From Daphnia pulex (lineage: Eukaryota > Arthropoda > Branchiopoda > Diplostraca > Daphniidae), in assembly GCF_021134715.1 (NCBI RefSeq), contig NC_060024.1:12152001-12216000 (forward strand): a stretch of 64,000 nt of DNA. The letters run 5' to 3'. Positions 15,301-26,402 of the stretch are shown here, one piece after another. The notes below the pieces were generated by a model. It did no database searches. It worked only from the letters and a program-made list of their open reading frames with translations, and had not been told where the DNA came from. Both the position numbers and the translations under genes were made by a program. Numbering within the stretch: the stretch's first letter is position 1; each line of letters opens with the position of its first letter.

Positions 15301-15986
15301 AGTTAATTTTTCGTTTTAAATTGCGCAGACGATTGACAGTTTAAAGAACGCTTACAACTCTGTGGACGACATTGACCTGTACATTGGATGTCTGGCAGAG
15401 TCCGCCCGTCCAGTAAACGGATCTCTCCTTGGTCCCACTGGACTCTGCGTCGTGGCCAGGCAATTCGCCGTCACCAAGAACAACGATCGCTTCTTCTACG
15501 ACGTTGGCTCTCAGACTAATTCGTTTACCTTGGGTATAAATAGATATAATTGCTTCTTTTAGTATTTTAAGGAAAATATGTTGGCCTCTGTAACGTTTTA
15601 TCTTTTTTAACGGTTGCTTTGGGCTGGTGTGCAGTGCAATTGAACGAGATCAGGAAGACGAGTTTGGCTCGCATATTGTGCGACAACAACAACGGCGACG
15701 TATCGACTATGCAGCCAAAAGCTTTCAGAGCCCCTGATGCGGCAAGGTGAGGTCCCAACAGTTGACAGCACATATCACGACATAATCTCATTGTTTTTTT
15801 TTTCCCCGTTCTTTCCCAACGTTTTGTGTCAACAGCAATAACGGCAGAGGAGCGTGCAGTTCTATTCCATCGATTAACTTAGCCGCATGGAAGGACGCCA
15901 AAGCTTCAAACCCCAGTAAAGCTAGCATTGCTATTGCTGTGCCGTCGATTCTAACCTTGATCTTCATATCTTATTTGCTGGTGTAA
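12391..15986 (+). CDS. Animal heme peroxidase, 730 aa, signal peptide and hydrophobic C-tail
   Basis: Peroxidase of the animal heme-dependent (peroxidasin/chorion peroxidase-like) family, which uses H2O2 to oxidise or cross-link substrates outside the cell. Coding exons: 12391-12447, 12532-12761, 13218-13435, 13586-13753, 13848-14044, 14104-14278, 14348-14545, 14640-14793, 14856-15032, 15105-15255, 15329-15533, 15635-15746, 15836-15986; all phases join to one 730-aa frame. Exon 1 is a signal peptide ([19 protein letters not shown]). Visible motifs: [10 protein letters not shown] and a PNAYADG block before the core; WGQFITHDL with the distal His near 214; [20 protein letters not shown] (Arg region); FRVGHSQV with the proximal heme-ligand His near 458; [14 protein letters not shown]; and [16 protein letters not shown]. 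The C-terminus has a basic/polar stretch followed by about 20 hydrophobic residues ending at the stop. This suggests a GPI-attachment signal or membrane anchor rather than free secretion. A GT microsatellite lies in intron 2 and a long T-run in intron 4. Confidence 0.93.
12997..13015. repeat. GT dinucleotide microsatellite in peroxidase intron 2
   Basis: About nine GT repeats followed by a variant CTGTGTGT, within the second intron of the peroxidase gene. Likely length-variable; no function inferred. Confidence 0.7.
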
Positions 15987-18900
15987 AATTTTTATTGTTA
16001 CGCGCTCAAGACTATTTACTAAGGTGATCAACTTTATATTCGAAAAATAACTTTAATCGATTGACATCCCATCTAGAATAGACTTTGTTTTGACAACGAC
16101 ACTTCATTTGAGTCATCCAAGAGCATGGCATACGAAAAACCAATAGAATTAAGTGAAAGCACTTTGTCATGTCTCTACAGTTGTTTGGTGATTGCTTTTT
16201 CATGGTCATGATTCACTTTTTGTCACATTGGAAACGATCGATTTATTCCCTTTGTCACTTTCTTTGGGCTTGTCAGATCGAATGGCCCATAAAAATACGG
16301 GGGCTGATGAATGAGTTGGAGAAGCGAGTCAGAAATTCATTTAATAAGATCAGGATATTCTTTTTGCTTGTTCGATTCATGTCTCCTCGGGCCCCGACTG
16401 GGCCATAACGTATAGTCCATAGATATTAATCCAGCAGAAACTTGGGTCACATCATCAAAGTTGAGAAATGATCCCAGCAGCTGATTTCCCTGAATCCATT
16501 ACCGTTATTAATATATCTATAGAGTCATCGCAGTTTAAGGCTATTATAGTTCACACAGCACTAATCATTTGCAACGCTCAGGGTGACAGACGACGACGAC
16601 TTATCTTACACAGTGCCAGTAATCACACCGTGTGTTTTCTAATTAAGGATGACAGTGATTATAGTAGCAGCGCAGATCAGATCGTTTCTTCGGTATTACG
16701 TGTCGGTTGCGCATGACAACAGCAGCAGTCATCATCAGGCTCGTGATTGCTCATTCATTTTATAGCGAGCCTTTTGGCACCTCATTTTACGGCGCAATAC
16801 AACTTCGTTTAGGTTACCAGATTACCGCCATCAATGTGGGCGATTTGACGATCCAGCGGCGGCCAGTTCGGTAATCCTTCTGCTAGATGGCGATAGCCGA
16901 CCGATGGGGAAATAACAACTCTTAAGTCCTCGTCGACTCGTCCGTGTTTTTCCATTCGTTTGCAGACCTAACACAGCTGAGATGTACACTGGATATTTAT
17001 GAGAGTCTATCCCAGCACTATATATACGGATTATCGATTACTGAAATTCCCTGATTCTCAGCGGAGTGGGGCGCGCGCCCTGGAACATCGTCGTCAAATA
17101 GATGAGACTTTATGTACACACGCAGAGCGAGGGCCGGCAGCGGTGCTGTGTATAGGCGGGTCTATATAACGTACTATTATTATTACAGATGCGGATGCTA
17201 GATAGCGACGGTCTCATCTGCAGACATGATATGTCCTTTTTCAAATATGGAAAAACGGGAAAATAAAAATTGCAATGCATATTTCTATGCATGCCCAATA
17301 ATATTATTATTATTCGCTCAACTGCCGCCACTCGCTTAAGCTGAGCGAACAAACACGAACAAACATTTCTAAAGGAAAAGCTAGATAGCTAATATAATAA
17401 TATAATTCTTTCGGAGCTCTATTGTGCGATTTGAATGAAATGAAAAGAATATCAGAGTCGCATTTATGGAGTCGAAATGGCAGCTGTCGGTTGACAGGGG
17501 CATAAGATTGAGGAAACTGATATATATTATGGGATTTGACTATTATTAAGAAAATCGGTAATTTGCCGAAGAGAGCGAACAGGGTTCCTTCATTTTAGCC
17601 TCGGTAAATCGTCCTTTAACATGTCAGAAAACTAATTATATGTCGGGAGTCAGGACGAGCGCCCTATTCAGCGGGAGCAAGCCGCCAGACGAGCCGCAGC
17701 AGCTCAAGCTTCATTTTATGACGGGCCCCAAAGGTGAAACTGCGGGTGTACAAGCTTATCTGCTGCTCGGCCTTAATCAAGCCGATCCTTTTTGTAATTA
17801 GAAAACATTTTGCCTTTGTTCCGAGCACATAATGGCTTCCATCTAATATGGCAATGATTTACTCTCAATTCTTATAGAGCTTTACAGTTTTTCTTTTTCT
17901 ATAAAGAATTATTCACGAAAAGCTTTTCTTCTCAATAAAGGATGTGGGGCCATCTACACGTTGGAAAATCAGTTCCGTCTTCCGGACTGAATACATTGTT
18001 AGCTACATGTGATTCATTTTCGTGTTTACCGTCATGCGTTGTTCTGTAAAACAATTCCCTAAATTTATTTTATTTTTGCAAACTTTCTACCTTTTTCTAC
18101 AGTCGAGCTGGTGAAAGGGCAACACCGCTTACCAGTTCTCACTTAATAAGTTCGTCTGCACTCTACAGTGCAAAATGCCAAAATAGTTACAGTTACTGAT
18201 TAAGTGATTAGGCTGCTGGTGCTGGCTGCAGCAAATATGGTGTCAGTCTGGTCCGTGAAGGAAAGTTTCAATCACAGAATTATGTGTGTAGTGAGCATTT
18301 GACAAATGTGTCCCTTTAAGCAAAAGTTTGCTTTTGTTTCACGATTGTCTAAAATGTGTTACCCACGGGTGTCCTGTACGACACCCGTGGCAATTTCTGT
18401 CTTACACTTTAACGAAATTTTGGGTGATAACTGCCAGTTTCTGTTTCAGCAACAAAGCTCACTTGTTAGATTTTTAATAATGTGGGTTTTTTTTCTACTT
18501 CCGGTTTTCTCATTTCTGTCAGTAGTTTAGTAAATATTCATTCGACGCACAAAGTAACCACATATTCGTGATCCTCGTGAAATTTGTGGTAAAGTTCATG
18601 TTTTGTTTTGTACGTACGCGTACTTCCGGTTTCGAGAATTATCCTGAACTATAGGTCACGAAAAATCTCGATTTTGACCAAATTCTGGATTTCGTTTAAA
18701 TTACACTTAATCGACCCCAAATTTCACGTAGATCACGAATTTTTGGTTTATCTTGTCGACAGCTCAAAGGTTAAGGAGCTATCGCTTACTTCCGGTATAC
18801 TTCCGGAAAATTTGCATGAAACTTACAAGTGAGCTTTGTTCTCTGTAGAATTCTGAAGATTCCATGTTAATTTAAGCAAAGAGAGATGGTCTTTTTGATT

Positions 18901-20569
18901 ACTTTTATGACTTGTGACTATCTAAGGCCAGTCCTTTAGATATTGAGTTTTGAAGGTGTCAAATAGATGGCGTGAAAGAATGTTGTTTGTTGTGTCACAT
19001 ATGGGCTAATGGGGGTTCGTTGTCAAAAGTTCAGCTACAGCGATCTTCTTCGAAAATTACCAATGAATTCGTTGGTAAATTGAGTAGATTTCCTGTGCAA
19101 TTTGTTTGGCATGTGTTGTTTACCGAATATTTGTTTAATAACATCATTATTTCTCCTCCATTTCCAGGAAAAAATGTGAAAGGTGCATGAAGCCAGTACC
19201 CAGTACCGTCAACTATTGTGTTAAAAATCCTGGTATCCTACAGAATATGTCATCCAAATGACAGAGTGGTAACAACCAATGCTAGCTTTAGTAAAGTATT
19301 GCTGGAACATAGTCTTCTCATCTTTTATTAGGATTCATCACTATTATCGGCTGAATCATTCTATGGGACTTGCCAGATCGCCAACCCAAGCATGGACCAA
19401 TATCTCATTCCATCTTCTAGAGAACCTTACATAACCGATTGGTGGTTTAGTGTGTAAGTTTACTTGTCATGTCACTAAACTTATTTTGTTGCAGTCTTAT
19501 AGGTATTTAAAGTATTGTTCTGCACTTAAGTCTATCAATGTTTAAGTTTAATTATTCTTTTAGATCATAGACATCAAGCACATTGATGCCACAAATTATA
19601 GACAAGGTAACTTTATTTTTTATTTGCAGGTTTTAGGTTTCTAATGTAGCATGGTAGACTTTATGAGAAGTCATGTTGTTTGAAGAAAAAGGACTATACA
19701 GTCGACAAGGTTCTTTGCTAACCTGTTGGCTGCTACCCTTGAATCTCCCTGTTTACTTCCTTACACTGGTCCTCTTGATTAAGGGTACTGCTTTCTGTTG
19801 CTACAACCTTGTTTGAATATTATCCAAATAAATGTTCATTTTGCTTACAGGGTAATCCTTCGCTACTGATCATACACCCACTTGTGAAAACCGACGAGAG
19901 AATGCTGTAATCCAAGACTGATACATTGTGTAGTTGTTAGATAAATGACAAGTGCATATCTGGGCTCCCTTCTTTTCTGTGGCCCCGTTTCCCTAACTAA
20001 CCACTAACCAACGCCCGCCGGTGGTCACTCACCCGCTGTGAAACCAGGAGGAGGGGAGGGCTCTGGTCGAACGGGGACTTGGAAGGCGCATGATCCGATG
20101 AAAACTTTTGGAGGGTCATGAGTCTAACCCGGAAGCCTAGTATGACTACATCTCCCCGGAAAAACTTGCCTCGTACTTCTCTCTTCTTCTCGGTCCAGAT
20201 ACTATCTCTGGGGGCCGTAGACAAATCCTATAACAGCATGTGCGATTTAAACAATGCAACCCACTACCCAATGAAACAAAAAGCCATGGTTTATGTTTTG
20301 TGGAAATCTCCGTCAGTCAAGTTACAAAGACGATGCAGATTTCCGCAAAACAAAACATCGCTTTTTGTCTCATTGCCGCAGCGGTGGTGGCGGGTTGCGT
20401 TTAAACTCGTGCAGAAGAAAATCGTGTTGAACCGGACGCTCTGTTTATTCAATTTTTTGAACATTTTGAAAATAAAATAAAAATTATTTCATGTAGTGTT
20501 ATTTGTTTATTTATTATAGATATTGGATGGTTAAGGTTTAACATTGGTTTATAGGGTTAAGAGTATAGA
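15987..20569. other. Gene-poor region
   Basis: No gene with motifs or splice continuity was found. 16-18 kb is A/T-rich and unremarkable. Around 18.1-18.3 kb a short frame reads NYVCSEHL, resembling the VCSEHF end of a THAP zinc finger, but stops surround it. 18.4-18.8 kb has several ACTTCCGG strings. Near 20.0-20.2 kb a minus-strand stretch vaguely resembles the end of an Sm-D2 protein (KFFRGDVVIL) without supporting context. These look like decayed sequence. Confidence 0.5.
18363..18390. repeat. Perfect 11-bp inverted repeat
   Basis: CCACGGGTGTC (18363-18373) and GACACCCGTGG (18380-18390) are exact reverse complements around a six-base loop. A G/C-rich perfect stem stands out in this A/T-rich region. 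It may be a mobile-element end, a protein-binding site or a structured RNA element. Confidence 0.7.
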
Positions 20570-20968
20570 TTTAAGGGTTGGAAGGTGTGTGTTTACAGGG
20601 TTTGAAGGATTGGAAGGTATTTGTTTGTGGGGTTTGGAGATTAATTGGTAGGGATACGTTTGTAAGGTTATAGATTAACTGAATTTTTATCCAAACTTGA
20701 AATGTCCTCCCTCCCCCCTCCGACACTTTCCTTTCCCAATCCCGAAAACATGTTTATTATTCATTTATTTAAGGGTTGGTAGGTGTGTGTTTACAGGGTT
20801 TGAAGGATTGGAAGGTATATGTTTGTGGGGTTTGGAGATTAATTGGTAGGGATACGTTTGTAAGGTTATAGATTAACTGAATTTTTATCCAAACTTGAAA
20901 TATCCTCCCTCCCCCCTCCGACACTTTCCTTTCCCAATCCCGAAAACATGTTTATTATTCATTTATTT
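20570..20968. repeat. 198-bp tandem duplication
   Basis: Two almost identical head-to-tail copies, about 20570-20767 and 20768-20968, each starting TTTAAGGGTTGG and ending in ...GAAAACATGTTTATTATTC. Differences are a few substitutions only (for example GGAAGG/GGTAGG near the start and GTATTTG/GTATATG). The near-identity implies a recent duplication. Neither copy is coding. Confidence 0.9.
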
Positions 20969-21620
20969 GTTTGACATGAACATCCCATATGTTTTTGTTG
21001 CTTCTAAAGCTGAACTTATAAACGGTAAACTGCAAGTCACGATGACAATTTAACAAAATATGATGCAACTTCGCTAACACAACATCAGCACCAAGGAACG
21101 GCCAATTTAACTTGATGTAGAAAGATTTTTCACCAGCATAGGCTTCAACAACGTGCCACATCGGACAGCAACGAACATTAAACACTAAACCTATAACCAA
21201 AATGAAATGAATTAATCTAGACGAATAAATGTCACTTTACGTTATTTACCAGAGTTAAAGCCCTCAGCTGGCTTTTGGCTGCATCAAATCCATGTGTACG
21301 TTGGGCAGCAACAAAGAAGCTCATACTTTTACCAGACTGATAATCCTATCTATAAAAAAAAAAACTCAATTACTATCAACTATCAAGGAAACAATGTCTT
21401 AAATTACAAAAACAAAAATTACAGAAGTCAAAGTAAACTATGCAAACACAGTCCTTCAGAATAAAAGTTGCAAAAGAACCTACAGCTAGCAAGCATTTAC
21501 AAGGTAGGCAACTGAAAATTCTACAACAAATAAGTTAAGAGATAGTCACCGACTAACTAAGTCTGTAGTCTCACAGTTAGAAAGTTGAACATATTTACCT
21601 GAATAGTTCTCGAGTGCTTC
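20969..21620. other. No assignable gene; exon-like open blocks on minus strand
   Basis: Two exon-like minus-strand blocks occur: about 21253-21345 (contains SMSFFVAAQRTHGFDAAK) and about 20960-21195 (contains CCPMWHVVEAYAGEKSFYIK). Both have plausible splice sites, but the phases between them do not join. I do not recognise the sequence. They may be remnants of a duplicated gene next to the mS35 copy. Confidence 0.35.
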
Positions 21621-22271
21621 TTACAAAACGTACAGCCGGTACAGGAAAAAGAGGAATTTATCCTTGGCATGGTCGTCCAATTTCAAAGAGCTCAATTTCA
21701 CCTACATGAGGGAAGAGGAGTTACTTATAACAGGAAATCAAATGCGTTTTTTTTCCTTCTTTTCAGACCTGGAGTCTTACAATTCTGGCTTGGGCATCAC
21801 TCAATGAGGGGAAAGAATTGAGGTAATCACTAGTTGTGATTGTGATGGGTGTCAATCTTTTCGTTGATATCCAACTCTTACAGCACTCTGTGCAGAACTC
21901 TACAAACAAATAATGGTTAAAGGTTTATTAAAATATCTATTATACTGCAGGGATCTCACTTTTCCATGCTTGGCAATGTCTCTCAATAGTGGGTGGTGTC
22001 AAGTGAAAAAAGTTGGGGATCTTCATCAACTCTGCATTGGCAAATTTACTGGGTGGTGTTGCCCCCAGAACAACCCAGCCCTGATGCAAGGGCAGCAGGA
22101 CACTAGCTGGATGGAAAGACCTGGCAACTGGCCTGACTGAGTGCCAGTCTTGATCAAAAGCGCGTTATGTTGGAACATGAACTGCTGCTCTCTTGTATTC
22201 TTTACGGCCGTAAGATCTCATATTCAAAGACTTGTTGGGACTCAGATCCAGCGAACGGAATTCGTCATCTC
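21621..22271 (-). pseudogene. mRpS35: Broken copy of mitochondrial ribosomal protein mS35
   Basis: Three minus-strand blocks, 21960-22271, 21769-21899 and 21621-21701, splice in phase and match mitochondrial small-subunit protein mS35. Recognisable strings are DDEFRSLDL, a QDW...VARSFHPA block, KFANAELMKIPNFFHLTPP, FCTE, SDAQARIVRLQ, and VKLSSLKLDDHAKDKF. Introns are kept, so this is a segmental rather than a processed copy. It is broken: an in-frame TAA lies at 22165-22167, the transit-peptide 5' end is missing, and the last block leaves the family sequence after DKF and stops at 21621-21623, lacking the rest of the C-terminal domain. The functional gene is presumably elsewhere. Confidence 0.72.
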
Positions 22272-22741
22272 CTAATAAATTAAAACAGAAAGCAGGTTAC
22301 AGCACATGCCATTCACGTGTAAATAATCTATTGATACTAAGCGCCATTAAAAAAAAAAAATGTTTTAGAATTTCTTCGTTATCGTTATCCTGTAATAAAT
22401 CATGTTTGCTTAGTGTTATACTTTTATTACATATTACGCCGGATTGGCAGAAAAGGGTTTAGTTTAAATCAAATGATAAGCACATTAATCGAAAACCTAT
22501 CAAATGGTAACCGTTGAAAGTGCTGCTTACTTTTTGTGTTTGTATTTTATGAGACGAATGAAGAATTCCTTTATTCCCATAAGAGACAGAGTCAGTTCCG
22601 CCGCCGTTGACTGACAACGTGTTATGTCGCTATATAGGAGTTTGCTAACGTCTGCGAAAGTAAAAATGGGCACACACAAATAATAATAAAAGAAAAAATT
22701 CAAAATTGTATGGATTACAATAAAGCCTTCCTATATTTTAC

Positions 22742-22809
22742 CTTTCAACGTAAAGAGCCGCTGTCAGGATGTGAGATTGTCCAATCAGGGATCCATCACA
22801 AAGGTAATG
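22742..22809 (-). pseudogene. Trypsin-like serine protease fragment
   Basis: The minus strand reads LCDGSLIGQSHILTAALYVE, clearly reminiscent of the S1 protease block CGGSLI...VLTAAHCV around the catalytic His. Here the His-Cys is replaced by Leu-Tyr, so the piece would not be catalytic. A donor-like GTAAAA follows. No other protease exons (Asp, Ser motifs) were found nearby, so I treat it as an isolated decayed exon. Confidence 0.4.
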
Positions 22810-22861
22810 GTCTAAGGTTAAAACAACCTGATAGGAAGAAAAAATATAGGAGGAAATTTAC

Positions 22862-23010
22862 CAGCGACTGCCGAGATTCCATCGACGATTGAAATAGTCC
22901 GCTGATCAGCTTCTCAAAACCGAAATCCAACATTTTATCATAACACATTACAATACACTCGACGTAACGATTTAAAAGACCTCTAGCTTTAAACATGGCA
23001 TCTGTTGGCT
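22862..23010 (-). other. Unidentified exon-like open block
   Basis: An open minus-strand block ends at a GTAAAT donor-like site and contains RYVECIVMCYDKMLDFGFEK and LFQSSMESRQSL. The composition is protein-like, with upstream AACAG as a possible acceptor. Its phase does not match the trypsin-like piece downstream. Family unknown. Confidence 0.3.
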
Positions 23011-23790
23011 CACATTTTTCAACGCATAATTATAAAAAGGCTTACCACTGCTACGTTGAAATAAATTTGAACGTGAATTGGAATGCACGAACTCAATGAG
23101 GACAAACACGTTGAGAGCCTTTGAAGTTAAAAATAACATACACAAATTATTTAAACGGCAAAGTCTATGGTCTATAATGACAATTCACTAAAACAAAAAA
23201 AGTTAAAGATATTTAAATTTCTATTACCGATAAAGTGAAGCGCATCGTAGTCGACGTATATTGCTGAATGCTGAGCGGGATGAGATGTCACGTAATAGCA
23301 ATGGCGCTCAACTAATGATCACGATAATAAAACGACAAATTTTTCTATTATACATTTTCTCACAGTTCTGACTATAAAATGGTGTAACATTTTTTAAATT
23401 GTCAACACTCTGCGTGTCGTTTCGGGATTATTGAACCATTAATTGAAAAACTGTGGATGGACAATTAATGAGAAGTTCTCTGTAAACATGCGACGAAAAT
23501 TGTCCTTCTTTGGAAACTGATAGTACACTGAAAATGTTGATTCATTTCCGTCCATTTCTTTTCATTATGACTTTGCCTATCCACTTCCGTACTTATTTTA
23601 AAATCACTCGCTAAATTAAATGCCTAGTAATAATCTGTTGACAATTTTATTATTGGCAATATCTTCTAAAAGGTCCTATAACCCCATGTCTGTCCGTCTG
23701 ATATAATCATGCACGTCTAACTCTTACCCACCCGTCTACTAATACTAATGCACTGTAACATTTAAAAGAAAAAAATTCGAGATTAACAGT
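23011..23790. other. No gene recognised
   Basis: A/T-rich sequence with short exon-like scraps (for example SAIYVDYDALHF near 23245-23300 on the minus strand), none of which join into a frame. It may be the 3' flank of the unidentified minus-strand exons that follow. Confidence 0.4.
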
Positions 23791-24321
23791 TCAGCCAGAT
23801 GGATTATCACCGTACGCCGCTGTACTTGAGTAATTACTACTTCTGTAATAGACCGGAATAAAAGATGGCGAACCCTGAATCGAAAACGATTAGGCCTACG
23901 ACGAATATTTTACAAAGGGGGAAGGGATAAATCACACGAATAATGTCAATGCAATTACGGCAGGGTACTCTTACCATCAATAAAACTGGACGTGGACGCA
24001 CCATCGCCGCCAATCAGACTTTCTCCGGTGGCCATTGAACTGGAACCATTGTTACTTGTGCCCATGCCGTTGGCTACAATGGCTTCGGCTGGACAAATTC
24101 ATCAACTGCCTGACGCTTAACTCAGAAATGCGACTCTAGGTGCTACCTAACAGACGAAGAGCAGAAAACAAACCAAAAATAAATTCACGACAATTTCAAA
24201 TATTCAAAAAATATGATAAATTGATCTTTTACCGATTGCCGGAACACTGTCCATCAGATTGACTTGGACAACGATCACTTTTGGTACGACATTGGAACAT
24301 TTTGACGATTCTCCATCTCGT
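23791..24321 (-). CDS. Partial unidentified spliced gene (3' exons)
   Basis: Two well-formed minus-strand exons, about 24233-24321 and 23975-24088, join in phase. They read ...VVPKVIVVQVNLMDSVPAI then AEAIVANGMGTSNNGSSS and a Ser/Gly-rich run ending SFIDG. A terminal exon begins at 23874. In the spliced phase it gives a short end (FAIFYSGLLQK, stop), whereas an alternative frame gives a longer open end stopping at 23791. That conflict suggests either a misplaced splice site or a decayed gene. Upstream exons were not found with confidence; a separate open block at about 24640-24770 (LRSILQLNDNQQAMKPGSDD then stop) may be related. I do not recognise the family. Confidence 0.35.
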
Positions 24322-25366
24322 CTATGTTGAAGAAAGAAACCTTAATAAATAATCACGCAATTTGGAATGTTATGGCTGATTTATCTTATTATACTAAAAT
24401 AAGTAAAATTAGAATTTTGATGTAAAAAAATATTTGAAGCTTTTTTTATATGTTAATTTTAAGTTTGGAAGTGAGCTAGACTCGCAGATAGACTTTAAAT
24501 CAAGTAATCAACTCAAAATAAAAAAATAAAAATAAACTTAATCATTCCACATCCGGTCTTGATGTAGTCCTGAAGGAGAAACCAGGGAGAAACCATGCCC
24601 AACAACTCAAATGTTGTCACTCGACTCTCAGTGGTCACACTAATTCTTGCAGACATGCCAATGTAATCACATCAGTGTCTGATCTGCCTGATCATCTGAG
24701 CCTGGTTTCATTGCTTGTTGATTGTCGTTCAGTTGGAGGATAGATCTGAGACGATGTCCAGCCCTACAAAAAATAGCTTTAGCACTGCAGTAAGGTATAT
24801 TAAAGAAAGGAATGACAATCAATACAGTAAAATAGTGTTACCAGTTGAGATTGAATAAAACTGAAGGATGAAGCATTCCTTGTCAAGTTGGTCATGTTCA
24901 ATGTCCTTTTTTGAAATATTTGCACACACGGTAATGTGAACATGTGATGCATTCTATATTTCATTTCGTAGAACTTTAGATAAAAGAAAATTAGTAATAA
25001 TTATGTTCAACAAATTTTGGAAATCAGTGGATAAGCATAAATAAACCGATTCTGTCACAGTAATTGGAAATTCAAGGCAATTGTTGCACAGTTAAAAAAA
25101 AAATGTGTATCTGCAGTCTGCACGTTGTGCCCACTAAACCGACAAAATGTAATTCTTAAGAATAAAATGACTTTTTGTCTGCGTCCTCTCTATTCACATT
25201 GTCTAAATATAAAATACTTCATAAAACAGTCATAATAAGAAGATCAAAGCAGTGATTAATAAAATACCAAGAACAACATTCCCAGGTCGATCCAAGTCTA
25301 AGCTCCAAGCACATCCTCACCTCACCAAAAGCCATCTTCTGACTGACAAATGTGACAATAAGATAA

Positions 25367-25460
25367 GGCGCGAACCGCGAACAGAATAATTTCATTGAAC
25401 GCGATGCAACATTGCCAGATTTCTTTTATAACTCGTGTGAGTCGATAAAATTAACAAACG
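25367..25460. repeat. Copy of the LRR gene 5' flank
   Basis: This stretch matches 28359-28440. The shared core ATTGCCAGATTTCTTTTATA is followed in both copies by AACT and GTGAGTCGATAAAATTA, with a GGCGCGAA start in both. The 28.4-kb copy lies just upstream of the start codon of the LRR protein at 28205. This copy therefore marks the 5' end of a duplicate; a short MAFGE-like start follows it at about 25340. Confidence 0.7.
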
Positions 25461-25648
25461 AAAACGAAACGAACTTAATTTCTCACAACCACAACAAAGA
25501 AAAAAAGTAAATTATAAATACATCAGCAAATAATAAAAAAATAATGAACACATCCATTCCTTCTGTTGTTCAGTCTCACAGTTAAAGCGTATTAAATTAA
25601 AGTAGTAGGATCAGAGCCATTATCTGCCGGGTGATCCCGTTGAATCAT

Positions 25649-26154
25649 CCGTTGAAAACGATGCAAATATTTTTAACATCACTTAGAAAAAAGAGAAATT
25701 TAGTTTAATGTCCAAATTACTTCAACGGACATTAAAGCGAACTTACGAGTTATTGCAAATCATGTCCTAATTGAACAAAACGTAGTGTAAGATTTTTTAG
25801 CTTATTATTTTTAAAAATTTACAATTACATCCATTAAGAAGGTGTGGAATGAAGTTCAATTGTAAAATGAAACAGAGTAACAGACACATTGAATTCCGTA
25901 CACAACCTACCTTTCCAGCATCAAACGAAACACCAGTTTAGCAACGAATACCTTCACCAGTCCAGCACCAACAGAGCCCAGTCGAACTGTCAAAGTTGGA
26001 TCAGCAGAGAACGACGCCAATATTTCTAACATCAGCTTGAAGGAAGAGAAATCTAGTTTGACCAAATTAAACAGACATTTAAGCGAACTTACAACAAATT
26101 AATGAAAATCATGTCCTAAATAACATACAAAAACAAAATAAGATTTGTTTAGTT
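25649..26154 (-). repeat. Diverged tandem duplication with conserved splice sites
   Basis: Units 25649-25800 and 26008-26154 are clearly related. Each contains, on the minus strand, an acceptor, a mini-exon starting GACATGATTT, a GTAAGTTCGC donor, a roughly 55-base intron and a following exon. The second exon reads DVKNICIVFNG or DVRNIGVVLC before stops. One copy has an extra base that breaks the splice phase. Probably terminal exons of decayed LRR-gene paralogs. Confidence 0.5.
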
Positions 26155-26402
26155 TATCGGAATGAGTGTAGCCATCCCCTGAATTTAAACCTATAAAAAT
26201 TTGTGGAATATAGTATGAAAACATAGATGTTATTGAATTTCTTTAATATTTCTTGAGTACCACAGATAAAAAGAATTTTGACAAAAACAATATTCTTTTT
26301 AAAGCATATAAAACATAAAGAAAAAGTGTTCGAACAGGAAACGAAACTTTTAAAAGAAATTTTGGATCGCATTTTTGCCCGCCCATCTCACTGCGATCAC
26401 CT

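Larger units (their letters stand above)
24322..26402. other. Region of degraded duplicates and repeats on the minus strand
   Basis: Contains the open block at about 24640-24770, a copy of the 5' flank of the LRR gene (25367-25460), and a duplicated mini-exon/terminal-exon pair (25649-25800 and 26008-26154). No intact gene is recognised. Content and orientation suggest partial tandem duplicates of the LRR gene that begins at 26403. Confidence 0.45.

Noticed and set aside
20000-20224. Sm-D2-like remnant on the minus strand (KFFRGDVVIL)
   Set aside because: Similarity is limited to about 14 residues and the upstream Sm fold is missing; too weak to call.
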